Of a DNA stretch of 64,000 nt, positions 16,104 through 23,324 are shown in pieces. The position numbers and the translations under genes are program-made. Each line of letters begins with the position of its first letter. Within the stretch, counting starts at the first letter, position 1. Source of the stretch: Agriterribacter humi (GTDB lineage Bacteria > Bacteroidota > Bacteroidia > Chitinophagales > Chitinophagaceae). The stretch lies in assembly GCF_009192765.1 (NCBI RefSeq), contig NZ_VOHQ01000002.1, positions 62,001-126,000 of the forward strand. Reading direction: 5' to 3'. The notes below the pieces were generated by a model that did no database searches, was not told the origin of the DNA, and saw only the letters and a list, made by a program, of their open reading frames with translations.

Positions 16104-16379
16104 ATGACCCCGGAGCAAGAAAAAATATTGAAAGATTTCAACAATAACGCGCATTTGTTACGCGACTTCATCCGAAGTGTTGAGTGGTTGAAAAGAAAAG
16201 AGTTGAGCACTTCAACAAAATGGGTACGGGCATCCGTTATATTGGAGAAAACGGGATGGACCCGGGCAGAATTACAAACCGCCCGGCGTAACCGGTATAT
16301 CATGTACAATGAAAAAACGCACCTGTACGACCCGGGCAGTATTAATCAGGATTATCTGGCAGTGACAAAGAAAGGGTAA
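16104..16379 (+). CDS. Putative DNA-binding protein, paralogue pair member 2
   Basis: This 91-residue protein has VEWLKRKELSTSTKWVRASV, then ILEKTGWTRAELQTARRNRY and YNEKTHLYDPGSI, matching the core of the preceding protein. The conserved GWT-(K/R)-x-(R/E)-L segment is likely the recognition helix region. It lacks the longer tail. It is the last rightward gene before leftward cargo genes. Confidence 0.6.
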   Translation: MTPEQEKILKDFNNNAHLLRDFIRSVEWLKRKELSTSTKWVRASVILEKTGWTRAELQTARRNRYIMYNEKTHLYDPGSINQDYLAVTKKG

Positions 16380-16415
16380 TGGTTCCATACTGCTAATGCG
16401 GTCTCGTGAATTCCT

Positions 16416-16916
16416 TTAATGGTCTGATATGACTTGCATATAATAAATCCTCGGGTGTATTTCGGTTGGGGCCCTGAATAAGGATTTGTTTTTACTGATA
16501 TAGTCCATTAGTTTTTTTATTCTTTTAGCGCTCTTCTTGTTCGGTTCTTCTTGATTTGAAAGCCTCATTTGCGCCTCGACTTCAGCAATCTTTGTTTTTG
16601 CCAGAATATTATACCGGTCCCCGTATGCCATCGGGACCCTATCTGTTATTATAATGGAATTGCCGGCATGTAGTTCAAATGATTCCATTTTTACCCGCTG
16701 CCTGGTACTTAGCATGTCATGTAAGTATTTAAGGTTTGCATAGAATGTATCAACATTATTAACCTGTAGCGGAAAGTACCCTGTTCTTATCTGCTCAACT
16801 GTGATACTGTCTGTGTAAACGATAGGCTGTTTAAAACTGCGATGCAGTAGGGCGACCTTTTGCGCCGATGCTGGCAGGAAAAAAGCTATACATATTAAGG
16901 GTAAGATGATTTTCAT
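16416..16916 (-). CDS. Secreted hypothetical protein
   Basis: This 166-residue protein starts with a clear signal peptide (MKIILPLICIAFFLPASAQ) and is probably periplasmic. The mature part is mixed alpha/beta with a basic helical region (NKKSAKRIKKLMDYISKNKS). Not recognised. It is one of several exported proteins encoded leftward in this arm of the element and may be host-modifying cargo. Confidence 0.6.
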   Translation of the reverse strand: MKIILPLICIAFFLPASAQKVALLHRSFKQPIVYTDSITVEQIRTGYFPLQVNNVDTFYANLKYLHDMLSTRQRVKMESFELHAGNSIIITDRVPMAYGDRYNILAKTKIAEVEAQMRLSNQEEPNKKSAKRIKKLMDYISKNKSLFRAPTEIHPRIYYMQVISDH

Positions 16917-17033
16917 TGAAAACAGGCATTAGGGTATAGTAATAAATATAATAAAATCTCCTACAGCGGCCTACTCCAAGTTTACTGATTATCAACAACG
17001 GCCTATAGCTTTTAAAGTGTTTGAATTCCAACC

Positions 17034-17291
17034 TTATCCCGGAATTTTGAATCCCCGTTCTAACAGTAACTCCCTGGCTGCGGCACAGGTTTCATAATCC
17101 TCTTTTTTCAGTGCTTGCAGGTAGAGATTCATTAAAGATAGATCAGTAGGGTTCAGATCTCTCAAGACAGGCACCCGGTCTTTCTCCGGTAGTTCACGTA
17201 ATTTTTCCGACATGAACCGGGAAAGGTAGTTGTACTTTTCTTCCATCCGTCTTTCCTCCGAGGTATTTGATTGAAAGTTTTCGGTATCCAT
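17034..17291 (-). CDS. Small charged helical protein
   Basis: This 85-residue protein is almost fully helical and charged (EERRMEEKYNYLSRFMSEKL; LMNLYLQALKKEDYETCAAA). It lacks signal or membrane segments. Unknown function. It lies divergent from the short lipoprotein-like gene at 17357 with 65 bp between them. Confidence 0.55.
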   Translation of the reverse strand: MDTENFQSNTSEERRMEEKYNYLSRFMSEKLRELPEKDRVPVLRDLNPTDLSLMNLYLQALKKEDYETCAAARELLLERGFKIPG

Positions 17292-17356
17292 TTGCTTAAT
17301 TTTTTATAACTTAGCTTAGTCTAACATTTTTATTTTATCAATAAAAATATTTTTTC

Positions 17357-17575
17357 ATGAGGATACTGATTTTGATATTGGTGCTGGCTTCTGTAGGATG
17401 CGAGGGTCAGAATAAAGTCAAATTCGTTCCCGGAGCTATCATATCATACACATGTAATTTCAATTTCATTAACGATACGGCTACACAATTCAATACTAAT
17501 TTTACTTTTGAAGATTTACAACCTAAGGGTAAACCAGACGATCCCCTAATCCCGTTGCTATCGGCACAGCGTTAA
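17357..17575 (+). CDS. Short putative lipoprotein
   Basis: This 72-residue protein has a signal and lipobox (LILVLASVGCEG), then a short beta-rich segment. The 3' end overlaps the convergent gene at 17523 by 53 bp. It may be a genuine small lipoprotein or the truncated start of a longer one. Confidence 0.4.
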   Translation: MRILILILVLASVGCEGQNKVKFVPGAIISYTCNFNFINDTATQFNTNFTFEDLQPKGKPDDPLIPLLSAQR

Positions 17576-18212
17576 TAAGCGCTTCCATTTTCGCTCTTTT
17601 GCTTTCACTTTGCGAAAGTATTTCTGATAATCCTTTCGGATTTCCTATTTCACACAGAAAGTATCCTTGAACTGCGAATGCCTCAAACTCCGTGTCCTGG
17701 GCTAAGTATTTTTTGTCGTATATACTCCCTCCCCTATAGAGTTTACTCTCTTCTACAAAAGAAGTCTGAAGATAATGCACACATTCGTGAATCAATACAG
17801 ATTTTACTACAGCTTCGTCATATGCACTAAACACTCTTTTCCTACCCAGTACCGAATCAATTAGCGGCCCCACAGTTATTGTTGGATCTCCACACACCCT
17901 GTTGGCATCTATACTTCCGGATTTTTGATTGGAAGTCCCGAAAAAGGTTGCCTTTTTTCTTTCAAAACTACTATCAAGCTTGAAAACAAGCTTTGCGTCT
18001 TTCTTGAAATACTTCCTCATTGGAATATCAAGCGCATGCATTATTTGGATAGCTTTTGTAATGTACTCATCAGGGCTGTACGGTAAGGCTCCATCTTGAT
18101 AGGATAGGTCATATATATATGTAATCGAATCCATTGAAGATACTGCAGCTTTTTGGTCACCCTCTGAACAAGCGACTAAAAACAAAAGTAATACAACTGC
18201 AATCTTTCTCAT
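17523..18212 (-). CDS. Lipoprotein with HExxH metalloprotease-like motif
   Basis: This 229-residue protein begins with a lipoprotein signal (VVLLLFLVACSEG) and contains LIHECVHYLQT, an HExxH zinc motif. Downstream is DTEFEAFAVQGYF, where an acidic residue could be the third ligand. This resembles small surface metallopeptidases. Catalysis is inferred only from the motif. It is cargo of the element with no obvious link to replication or packaging. Confidence 0.7.
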   Translation of the reverse strand: MRKIAVVLLLFLVACSEGDQKAAVSSMDSITYIYDLSYQDGALPYSPDEYITKAIQIMHALDIPMRKYFKKDAKLVFKLDSSFERKKATFFGTSNQKSGSIDANRVCGDPTITVGPLIDSVLGRKRVFSAYDEAVVKSVLIHECVHYLQTSFVEESKLYRGGSIYDKKYLAQDTEFEAFAVQGYFLCEIGNPKGLSEILSQSESKRAKMEALINAVPIATGLGDRLVYP

Positions 18213-18603
18213 TTTTGTGCAAGATTTTTAAAGGTTTTAGGGGTCTCTGGTAGGATGTTGATTATCTAAAGTATATAATTTTATTTTAAAATATGAAAGT
18301 TTATACATAAATCAAATAAAAAAAGCCCGGAGTAAAAACCCCGGGCGGTTGCTAACCTATGAAAAACACCGTTACTAATTTAGTGTCTTATTTTTACAAT
18401 TACAATGCCTTTATACAAATTCACCATCACGCTGCTATCAGGTAAGGTGCAGCCATAGGTGATTATGGGCAATTACATATGGGTCATGTTACCGAAATGA
18501 GCTTTATTAAATAATTTGAAAGTAACAAGGAAAGAAAATGCTAAGCAATGGGCGGGCTAATGAAAAGTGATTGATCCGTAAGGATGTTGAGGCGCTGGGA
18601 TAA
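18213..18603. other. 391-bp gene-free spacer
   Basis: Apart from the leftward terminator at 18321-18346 I see no convincing gene here. The only frames are very short. It contains the promoter region of the HExxH lipoprotein gene. Confidence 0.5.
18321..18346 (-). terminator. Leftward terminator
   Basis: The stem GCCCGG/CCGGGC (18325-18330 and 18341-18346) has a 10-base loop. Read on the minus strand it runs into a T tract (18318-18324). It likely ends the transcript of the 18925/18604 gene pair. Confidence 0.75.
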
Positions 18604-18921
18604 TTACTCATATTTTGAACTACTATCTTTTGGGACGACATAGTCTCCCTCCTTCCAGTTTCTTTCCTCATGTAGCCACTCCAAAAGTGCTCCCATAAAT
18701 GAAAATCTTATAGCCAATCCTGTTGCTTGTTCAAAGCACACTTGTCCAGGGGTTAGTTCCCTAATATATATTGACCTTTTGTAAATTGCTTGATTACCCT
18801 GTATTACATAGGTGGTTGTGCTGCCAATTTTTACAATTCCGCCTGGCGCCAAGCGCCCGCTATTTATTAATTGCTTTTCAATAAAATCTAAATCCACTGA
18901 CGGATGGTAATTCTCTGGCAT
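18604..18921 (-). CDS. Hypothetical protein, second gene of pair
   Basis: This 105-residue protein has no signal or membrane segment. Its start (MPENYHPSVDLDFIEKQLIN) and body (IVKIGSTTTYVIQGNQAIYK) are beta-rich. Its ATG lies 3 bp after the stop of the 18925 gene, so the two are cotranscribed and probably act together. No family recognised. Confidence 0.6.
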   Translation of the reverse strand: MPENYHPSVDLDFIEKQLINSGRLAPGGIVKIGSTTTYVIQGNQAIYKRSIYIRELTPGQVCFEQATGLAIRFSFMGALLEWLHEERNWKEGDYVVPKDSSSKYE

Positions 18922-18924
18922 TTA

Positions 18925-19323
18925 CTACGCTAATTGGGGGTCAAGGTTTACTTCTATATTCGGATTCGCGTAGTTGCTTCCGGTCTGAATAAGTCTTTCA
19001 AGGAAAGCATCAGTGTCTGAAATATTGTAACCAAGAATTGGCTCGCCGCTTTTTCCGTCAACGTTGATCCAACCTAATGACTGTAGTTCTTTAACTATCC
19101 CTTGCCCAAATTTATCAGCAACAACGCAAAATGCGGCTATTGCCTCCTCAATTGCTTTATCTGTATCCTCTTCGTTCTTTGCAACTGTTTCGATTCCAAG
19201 CATAGGTAAAGAAATCCCAATACTACAATGATCGGTTTGCTTAGTCCAGATCGGCATTGACACCGATACGGACATTAGTTTTCCGCCTTTTTGGAATAAT
19301 CGGATATTTGCTTCCGCATGCAT
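18925..19323 (-). CDS. Hypothetical protein, first gene of pair (weak HicB-like resemblance)
   Basis: The ATG at 19323 gives 132 residues; an upstream start would add 43 residues of unlikely sequence. GISLPMLGIETVAKNEEDTD followed by KAIEEAIAAFCVVADKFGQG recalls the strand-then-helix layout of HicB-like proteins, but the match is weak. It could belong to a toxin-antitoxin or immunity-type pair with the next gene. That idea rests on size and tight spacing only. Confidence 0.55.
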   Translation of the reverse strand: MHAEANIRLFQKGGKLMSVSVSMPIWTKQTDHCSIGISLPMLGIETVAKNEEDTDKAIEEAIAAFCVVADKFGQGIVKELQSLGWINVDGKSGEPILGYNISDTDAFLERLIQTGSNYANPNIEVNLDPQLA

Positions 19324-19586
19324 ATTCTGTGTTTTTAGAAAATTGTTATAGGACTTTAACGTTTTTAAGCGAATTCTGTTGTATGAGCATTGGTACTCGT
19401 CATGGTATCTACATGCAATATATGTACTAATTATATACAAAAAACCACTCAATGTTACCGGCGGTTTTTAACGATATGCAAAACATTGATTATCAGGTAA
19501 TTATTTTTAACCTTTTTTAAAATCACAAAAACGATCTTGTTAAAAAATGCAAATTTGTCAAAACAAATAAATTCCCAACCGTTATA

Positions 19587-19683
19587 GGAGGTCCCGAGCG
19601 GATTTGAACCGGTGTTATCCGGATTGGATCCGAACCAATGACCTGAACACAATGAACCAGGGTTCGACTCCCTGCAGCTCCAC
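19587..19683. pseudogene. tRNA/tmRNA 3'-half-like fragments
   Basis: On the plus strand a perfect T-arm (CAGGG TTCGACT CCCTG, 19658-19674) is followed by acceptor strand CAGCTCC and A (19675-19682). This resembles the 3' end of tmRNA or an Ala-type tRNA, but no matching 5' half precedes it. On the minus strand a second T-loop-like TTCAAAT segment runs into CGGGACC (19591-19597), and a third T-arm-like word lies at 19623-19638. These look like scars of tRNA-targeted integrations, not functional tRNAs. Confidence 0.5.
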
Positions 19684-19703
19684 AAACTACCTGCATGCGA
19701 GAT

Positions 19704-19828
19704 AAGGGTACGATTTCAAAACCGACCCTTCGCCATGATGGTAAGCAGCGGCTATTGCCTGGGTGTTAAAACTTCACACCCGTTCGTATTAAGTACGAAC
19801 CCCGGTTTTTATTGACCGGGGGTTTTTA
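19704..19828 (+). ncRNA. Candidate structured RNA with terminator
   Basis: Four hairpins follow each other: AAGGGT/ACCCTT (19704-19730), GGGTGT/ACACCC (19761-19781), GTTCGTA/TACGAAC (19782-19800) and CCCCGGT/ACCGGGG (19800-19821) with a T-rich tail. The last is a good terminator, yet no protein gene precedes it. A small RNA of the element is the simplest reading. Family unknown. Confidence 0.45.
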
Positions 19829-19850
19829 TGGGCAAAAGCGAGTGTTATTA

Positions 19851-19876
19851 CAATTTTTGTTACCCTGCTGTTACTT
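19851..19876 (+). promoter_or_regulatory. Right-end arm-type repeat
   Basis: This 26-base stretch matches 2134-2159 at 23 of 26 positions in the same orientation and lies 62 bp inside the att copy at 19939. The pair supports 19939-19953 as the element's right boundary and suggests integrase/excisionase binding. Confidence 0.6.
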
Positions 19877-19938
19877 CATACCTAACAATATAATAAGAAT
19901 ATATTGATAATTAATTAGTTACAATCATAGGTATTGAA

Positions 19939-19953
19939 CCAGTCCCGGGCACA
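19939..19953 (+). repeat. attR, tRNA-Leu 3'-end copy 2 of 3
   Basis: CCAGTCCCGGGCACA equals the last part of tRNA-Leu plus two bases. It is preceded by the right arm-type repeat and followed at once by a strong hairpin terminator. It is the most likely right junction of the element. Confidence 0.8.
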
Positions 19954-19984
19954 AATTCCCCGCACGAAGTGCAGGGAATTTTTG
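19953..19984 (+). terminator. Hairpin terminator right of att copy 2
   Basis: AAATTCCC plus GCAC pairs with GTGC plus GGGAATTT around a GAA loop, and TT-rich sequence follows. A terminator directly behind a tRNA 3' end is what the original tRNA-Leu locus would need. This may therefore be the native downstream flank. Confidence 0.7.
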
Positions 19985-20089
19985 TTTGGACGTGTTGCCA
20001 ACTTGTTGGCATAAGCGTACAAATAAAAATTCCAATGACGCGAAGCAGCAGAGAATTTGGATAAGACCACCATTTTGATCAACACAGTT

Positions 20090-20107
20090 AATCCAGTCCC
20101 GGGCACA
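20090..20107 (+). repeat. att-like site, tRNA-Leu 3'-end copy 3 of 3
   Basis: All 18 bases match 2009-2026, a longer match than copy 2. The 136 bp between copies 2 and 3 hold a terminator, a TGCCAAC/GTTGGCA hairpin and no gene. Copy 3 suggests an earlier or tandem insertion whose interior was lost. Confidence 0.75.
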
Positions 20108-20183
20108 AAGTATTGTAAATCATTTATTTACAGTTCTTTTTTTGTTTCTGGTTGCTAACAACTTAAAATTCCCAAATATTGTA

Positions 20184-20205
20184 CTTATTTTTGTACTTAA
20201 ATAAG
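20184..20205. promoter_or_regulatory. Operator-like palindrome before antitoxin gene
   Basis: CTTATTT and AAATAAG flank TTGTACTT, and a TTGTACTTA word also precedes it. The site ends 6 bp before the antitoxin ATG, fitting autoregulation by the YefM/YoeB-type complex, as known for this family. Confidence 0.6.
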
Positions 20206-20211
20206 AACAAT

Positions 20212-20466
20212 ATGAGAATTGTAAATTATTCTGAGTTCCGTAATAACCTGTCTCAAAATTTGAATTCAGTAAATGACGATCGGGAAATTGTTATAGTGTC
20301 CAGAACACAAGGGAAAAATGTAGTTGTAATGGATTTGGATGAATACAACGCTATTCAGGAAACACTTCATTTAACAAGTACAAAGTCTAATCGCAAAAGG
20401 CTGGAAGAAGCCATCACAGAGATGAACAACAATAAATTTCTCAGGAATAAACTCATAGAGAAATAG
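20212..20466 (+). CDS. yefM: YefM/Phd-family antitoxin
   Basis: The ATG at 20212 gives 84 residues (MRIVNYSEFRNNLSQNLNSV). The N-terminal DNA-binding domain has the family's IVSRTQGKNVVVMDLDEYNA strand-helix segment, and the charged C-terminus would wrap the toxin. The upstream start at 20179 lies inside the palindrome and is rejected. It precedes the toxin gene by one base. Confidence 0.9.
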   Translation: MRIVNYSEFRNNLSQNLNSVNDDREIVIVSRTQGKNVVVMDLDEYNAIQETLHLTSTKSNRKRLEEAITEMNNNKFLRNKLIEK

Positions 20467-20467
20467 A

Positions 20468-20725
20468 ATGGAATTGGTGTGGCAAACAAATGCCTGGGAG
20501 GATTACCTCTATTGGCAGGAGCAGGATAAAAAAATGCTGCGGCGTATTAACGACTTAATTAAAGATACATTACGTTCTCCATTTAAGGGTATTGGCAAAC
20601 CAGAACCGCTTAAGGGAGACTTGTCAGGTTATTGGAGCCGTCGTATCACAGATGAACACAGACTGGTATATGCAGTAAAGGAAAAAAGGGTGCACATCAT
20701 CCAATGCCGGTTTCATTATCATTAA
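20468..20725 (+). CDS. yoeB: YoeB-family mRNA interferase toxin
   Basis: This 85-residue RelE-superfamily toxin cleaves mRNA at the ribosome. Family hallmarks are WEDYLYWQEQDKKMLRRIND, GIGKPEPLKGDLSGYWSRRI and DEHRLVYAV, ending in QCRFHYH with the C-terminal His/Tyr residues used in catalysis. It appears intact and forms a complete pair with the antitoxin. It lies just right of the last att copy, so it may be chromosomal or a leftover of a lost element. Confidence 0.95.
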   Translation: MELVWQTNAWEDYLYWQEQDKKMLRRINDLIKDTLRSPFKGIGKPEPLKGDLSGYWSRRITDEHRLVYAVKEKRVHIIQCRFHYH

Positions 20726-20919
20726 GTGATTAATCCATATACAACAGCATAACGATACAGTTCTCGTTTTGTGACAAAAAAGCTAGTTAATTCTACATTT
20801 CCTTTTATGTCTCCTATTTCACCATCAACGCATTTTGTGTCGAAATTAATTTGTATTCCCGACATCAAATTTAACTCATGTCGAAATAAGTGCCCTGATT
20901 GCAGGTTTGACATTGACAT
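20722..20919 (-). CDS. Possible small protein downstream of antiporter
   Basis: This 65-residue frame starts 2 bp after the antiporter stop and overlaps the 3' end of yoeB by 4 bp. Composition is protein-like (MSGIQINFDTKCVDGEIGDI) but no family is recognised. It could be translated by coupling, or be a chance frame. Confidence 0.35.
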   Translation of the reverse strand: MSMSNLQSGHLFRHELNLMSGIQINFDTKCVDGEIGDIKGNVELTSFFVTKRELYRYAVVYGLIT

Positions 20920-20921
20920 TG

Positions 20922-22496
20922 CTATACAAATCGCAGCTTCTCCTCTTCCAGGTCAAGGTACTGCAAATGCCGGCGGATGATGTCTTCATCCAGCGTTATT
21001 TCTGACTTGTTTTTGAGCAGCAGCCATTGTCTTTGCTGGTTCAGAATATCGAGATAAACAATCTTGCACTCTTCCGCCATCAATGCATGCTCAGTTGTGC
21101 TACTGTTTGTTTCCCACTTTTGAGCCATTTGTTGCAATACGGGATGTTTACTCAATTGTTCCTGGTGGTTTATTCTTAAATGTTGAAGGGCGTGTTCAGC
21201 CAGCTGTTTTCGTATCAGGCTGTCCACTTCTTCCTCTGCCGGTTCTGCGCTCATGCCCGGAGTAATTAATTTTTTTATTAAATACGGCAGTGTCAGTCCC
21301 TGTATCAATAGCGTTAAAAGGATAACAATAAATGTAATAAACAAAATAAGATTGCGTTGAGGGAATGCAGCGCCATCGCTAAGCTGCACGGGTATAGACA
21401 AGGCTGCTGCTAATGATACTACACCGCGCATTCCGGTCCAGCCCAGTACAAACGGAACTTTATAACCCGGATTCCGGGAGTCAGCCACGGTAATGAAATT
21501 GCGGGCGATCAGCGTAACAACTACCGCGCCATAAGCCGATAAAATTCTCCCCACAATCAATACCGCAGTAATCAGTATACCATAACCTATAGCTGAAGAA
21601 AGACTTACTCCACCGAGCCCTGCCGTAATTTCCGGCAGATCAAGTCCAATTAGCAAAAACACTACCCCGTTCAGTACAAAACAAAGACTCTCCCATACGT
21701 TATAACCACGCAAACGGGAACCACTCCTTAGAAAAACATACCGTTTATTCGATAACAATAAGCCACCGCTTACCACCGCCAGCACGCCGGAACTGTGCAC
21801 CTGCTCAGCAGCAAGGTACATGATGTATGGCGCAAGAAAGGTCAAAACAATATCCATATTTGCATCTGTAGGGAGGTATTTATGTATTTTCATAAAAATG
21901 AATGCAACAAGCAAACCAATGCCTACCCCTCCTGTCAGCATCCAGCCAAAGCTTAATGCCGCTTCGTACCAGATAAACTGACCTGTGGCAACCGCAATCA
22001 CAGCAAACCGGAAAATAAGCAATGAAGATGCATCATTTAACAAACTTTCCCCTTCTAATATAGACGACATTCGCTTAGGCACTTTTACAAATTTCAAAAT
22101 GGCACCTGCACTAACCGCATCCGGTGGCGATACAATGCCGCCCAGCAAAAAGCCCAACGCCAGCGAAAATCCGGGTATGAAATAATTTGATACAAAGGCA
22201 ACCGTCATGGCAGTAAGAAACACTACCACAAAAGCAAAACTACTGATGATGCGACGCCAGCGCCACAACTCTTTCCAGGAAATAGACCAGGCCGCCTCAT
22301 ACAACAATGGTGGCAGGAAGATAAAAAAAATAAGTTCAGGATCTATACGCATCACAGGAATGCCAGGTATAAAACTGATAACCAGACCTGCCAATACCAA
22401 CAGCACAGGGTATGCTACTTTAATTTTATTGGCCAGCATTATTAGCAGTACAATGGCCATAACGAGGCCCAGGTAAAACGGAAGATTTTCAAGCAT
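20922..22496 (-). CDS. Na+/H+ antiporter (CPA1/NhaP type)
   Basis: The ATG at 22496 gives 524 residues; a TTG at 22523 is not needed. About twelve membrane segments are followed by a cytoplasmic tail of roughly 120 residues. The CPA1 signatures FFIFLPPLLYEAAW, GGIVSPPDAVSAGAI and EGESLLNDASSLLIF are present, the last holding the ion-binding Asn-Asp pair. The family exchanges Na+ or K+ for H+ in pH and salt homeostasis. Confidence 0.92.
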   Translation of the reverse strand: MLENLPFYLGLVMAIVLLIMLANKIKVAYPVLLVLAGLVISFIPGIPVMRIDPELIFFIFLPPLLYEAAWSISWKELWRWRRIISSFAFVVVFLTAMTVAFVSNYFIPGFSLALGFLLGGIVSPPDAVSAGAILKFVKVPKRMSSILEGESLLNDASSLLIFRFAVIAVATGQFIWYEAALSFGWMLTGGVGIGLLVAFIFMKIHKYLPTDANMDIVLTFLAPYIMYLAAEQVHSSGVLAVVSGGLLLSNKRYVFLRSGSRLRGYNVWESLCFVLNGVVFLLIGLDLPEITAGLGGVSLSSAIGYGILITAVLIVGRILSAYGAVVVTLIARNFITVADSRNPGYKVPFVLGWTGMRGVVSLAAALSIPVQLSDGAAFPQRNLILFITFIVILLTLLIQGLTLPYLIKKLITPGMSAEPAEEEVDSLIRKQLAEHALQHLRINHQEQLSKHPVLQQMAQKWETNSSTTEHALMAEECKIVYLDILNQQRQWLLLKNKSEITLDEDIIRRHLQYLDLEEEKLRFV

Positions 22497-22592
22497 GTAT
22501 TGTTTGCATTTAACGGTACTCAAAGATAGGAGTTGAAATACCCTGAAGTAACGCTACTGCAATAGTTTTTTGGCGGGGGAAGCTGCCTTTTG

Positions 22593-23306
22593 TTAGTTCT
22601 CCGCATCATGAAAAATTATACCGAGGCTATGCCTGTTGCCACTATGTACCGGGCTTACACCATGCTTCATATTAACCTTGTAATAACCTTTGCTTCCTTT
22701 AGCTGAACGGAAATTGGTGGCGAATACCACCATATCCCCCAGGTTGGGTTGCAATACATTGGCTTTTGATTGCGCCCTGGGAACCTGCTCTGTTATTACA
22801 AATTCTCCCCCGGTATAATCTTCACCTGCCTGGTCAAGCATAAAAACAACCTGTAAAGGAAAGTAGATTTCTCCATATAAATCCTGGTGGAGGGTATTGA
22901 ATCCCTCTTCCCCATATTTTAGTATCAGCACAGTGGGTTTGGTTTGCCCATTCTGGTGGCAGATTTTTTTCATTTCCTGGTGAATCAGGGGAAAGCGTTT
23001 ATCTGATTTCAGCTCTTCCATCCACTGATTGGCAACAGGGGCGATGTTTGGATAAACATTTTCACGCAACTCGGTAATGATACCTGGCAACGGATATTGA
23101 AAATATTTGTATTCACCTATGCCAAAACGGTAACGTTGCATGTTGATTATTTTGCGATACCTATTGTGTGCATTGTAATCTGCAATGAGTGTATCACATT
23201 CTTTTTTATTAAGCATATTTTTTACAATAACAAAACCTTGGTCATGTAACTGAGTATTGATGGTATTCCAGTTTTTATCTGCTATGCGCTCTTTGATCGT
23301 TTTCAT
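22593..23306 (-). CDS. 2-oxoglutarate/Fe(II) oxygenase
   Basis: This 237-residue protein has a double-stranded beta-helix oxygenase core. Iron ligands appear as HQD in NTLHQDLYGEIYFPLQVV and the later His in NMKHGVSPV. The 2OG-binding Arg is in SGNRHSLG. It is the last gene of the alkylation-repair operon, 18 bp after the methyltransferase gene. Its substrate is unknown; its position suggests repair or modification of alkylated molecules. Confidence 0.85.
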   Translation of the reverse strand: MKTIKERIADKNWNTINTQLHDQGFVIVKNMLNKKECDTLIADYNAHNRYRKIINMQRYRFGIGEYKYFQYPLPGIITELRENVYPNIAPVANQWMEELKSDKRFPLIHQEMKKICHQNGQTKPTVLILKYGEEGFNTLHQDLYGEIYFPLQVVFMLDQAGEDYTGGEFVITEQVPRAQSKANVLQPNLGDMVVFATNFRSAKGSKGYYKVNMKHGVSPVHSGNRHSLGIIFHDAEN

Positions 23307-23324
23307 TTACTGTATTTTGTAATA

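Noticed and set aside
19455-19685. Minus-strand ORF with CRESNPG-like start
   Set aside because: It translates tRNA-like T-arm sequence; not a plausible protein.
2009-19953. Complete prophage
   Set aside because: Only one tail gene is present; portal, large terminase, capsid and lysis genes are absent.
19915-20106. Minus-strand ORF spanning att copies 2 and 3
   Set aside because: It covers repeats and a terminator hairpin; no protein-like composition.
2009-20107. Integrative conjugative or mobilizable element
   Set aside because: No relaxase, coupling protein or Tra gene was seen anywhere in the interval.
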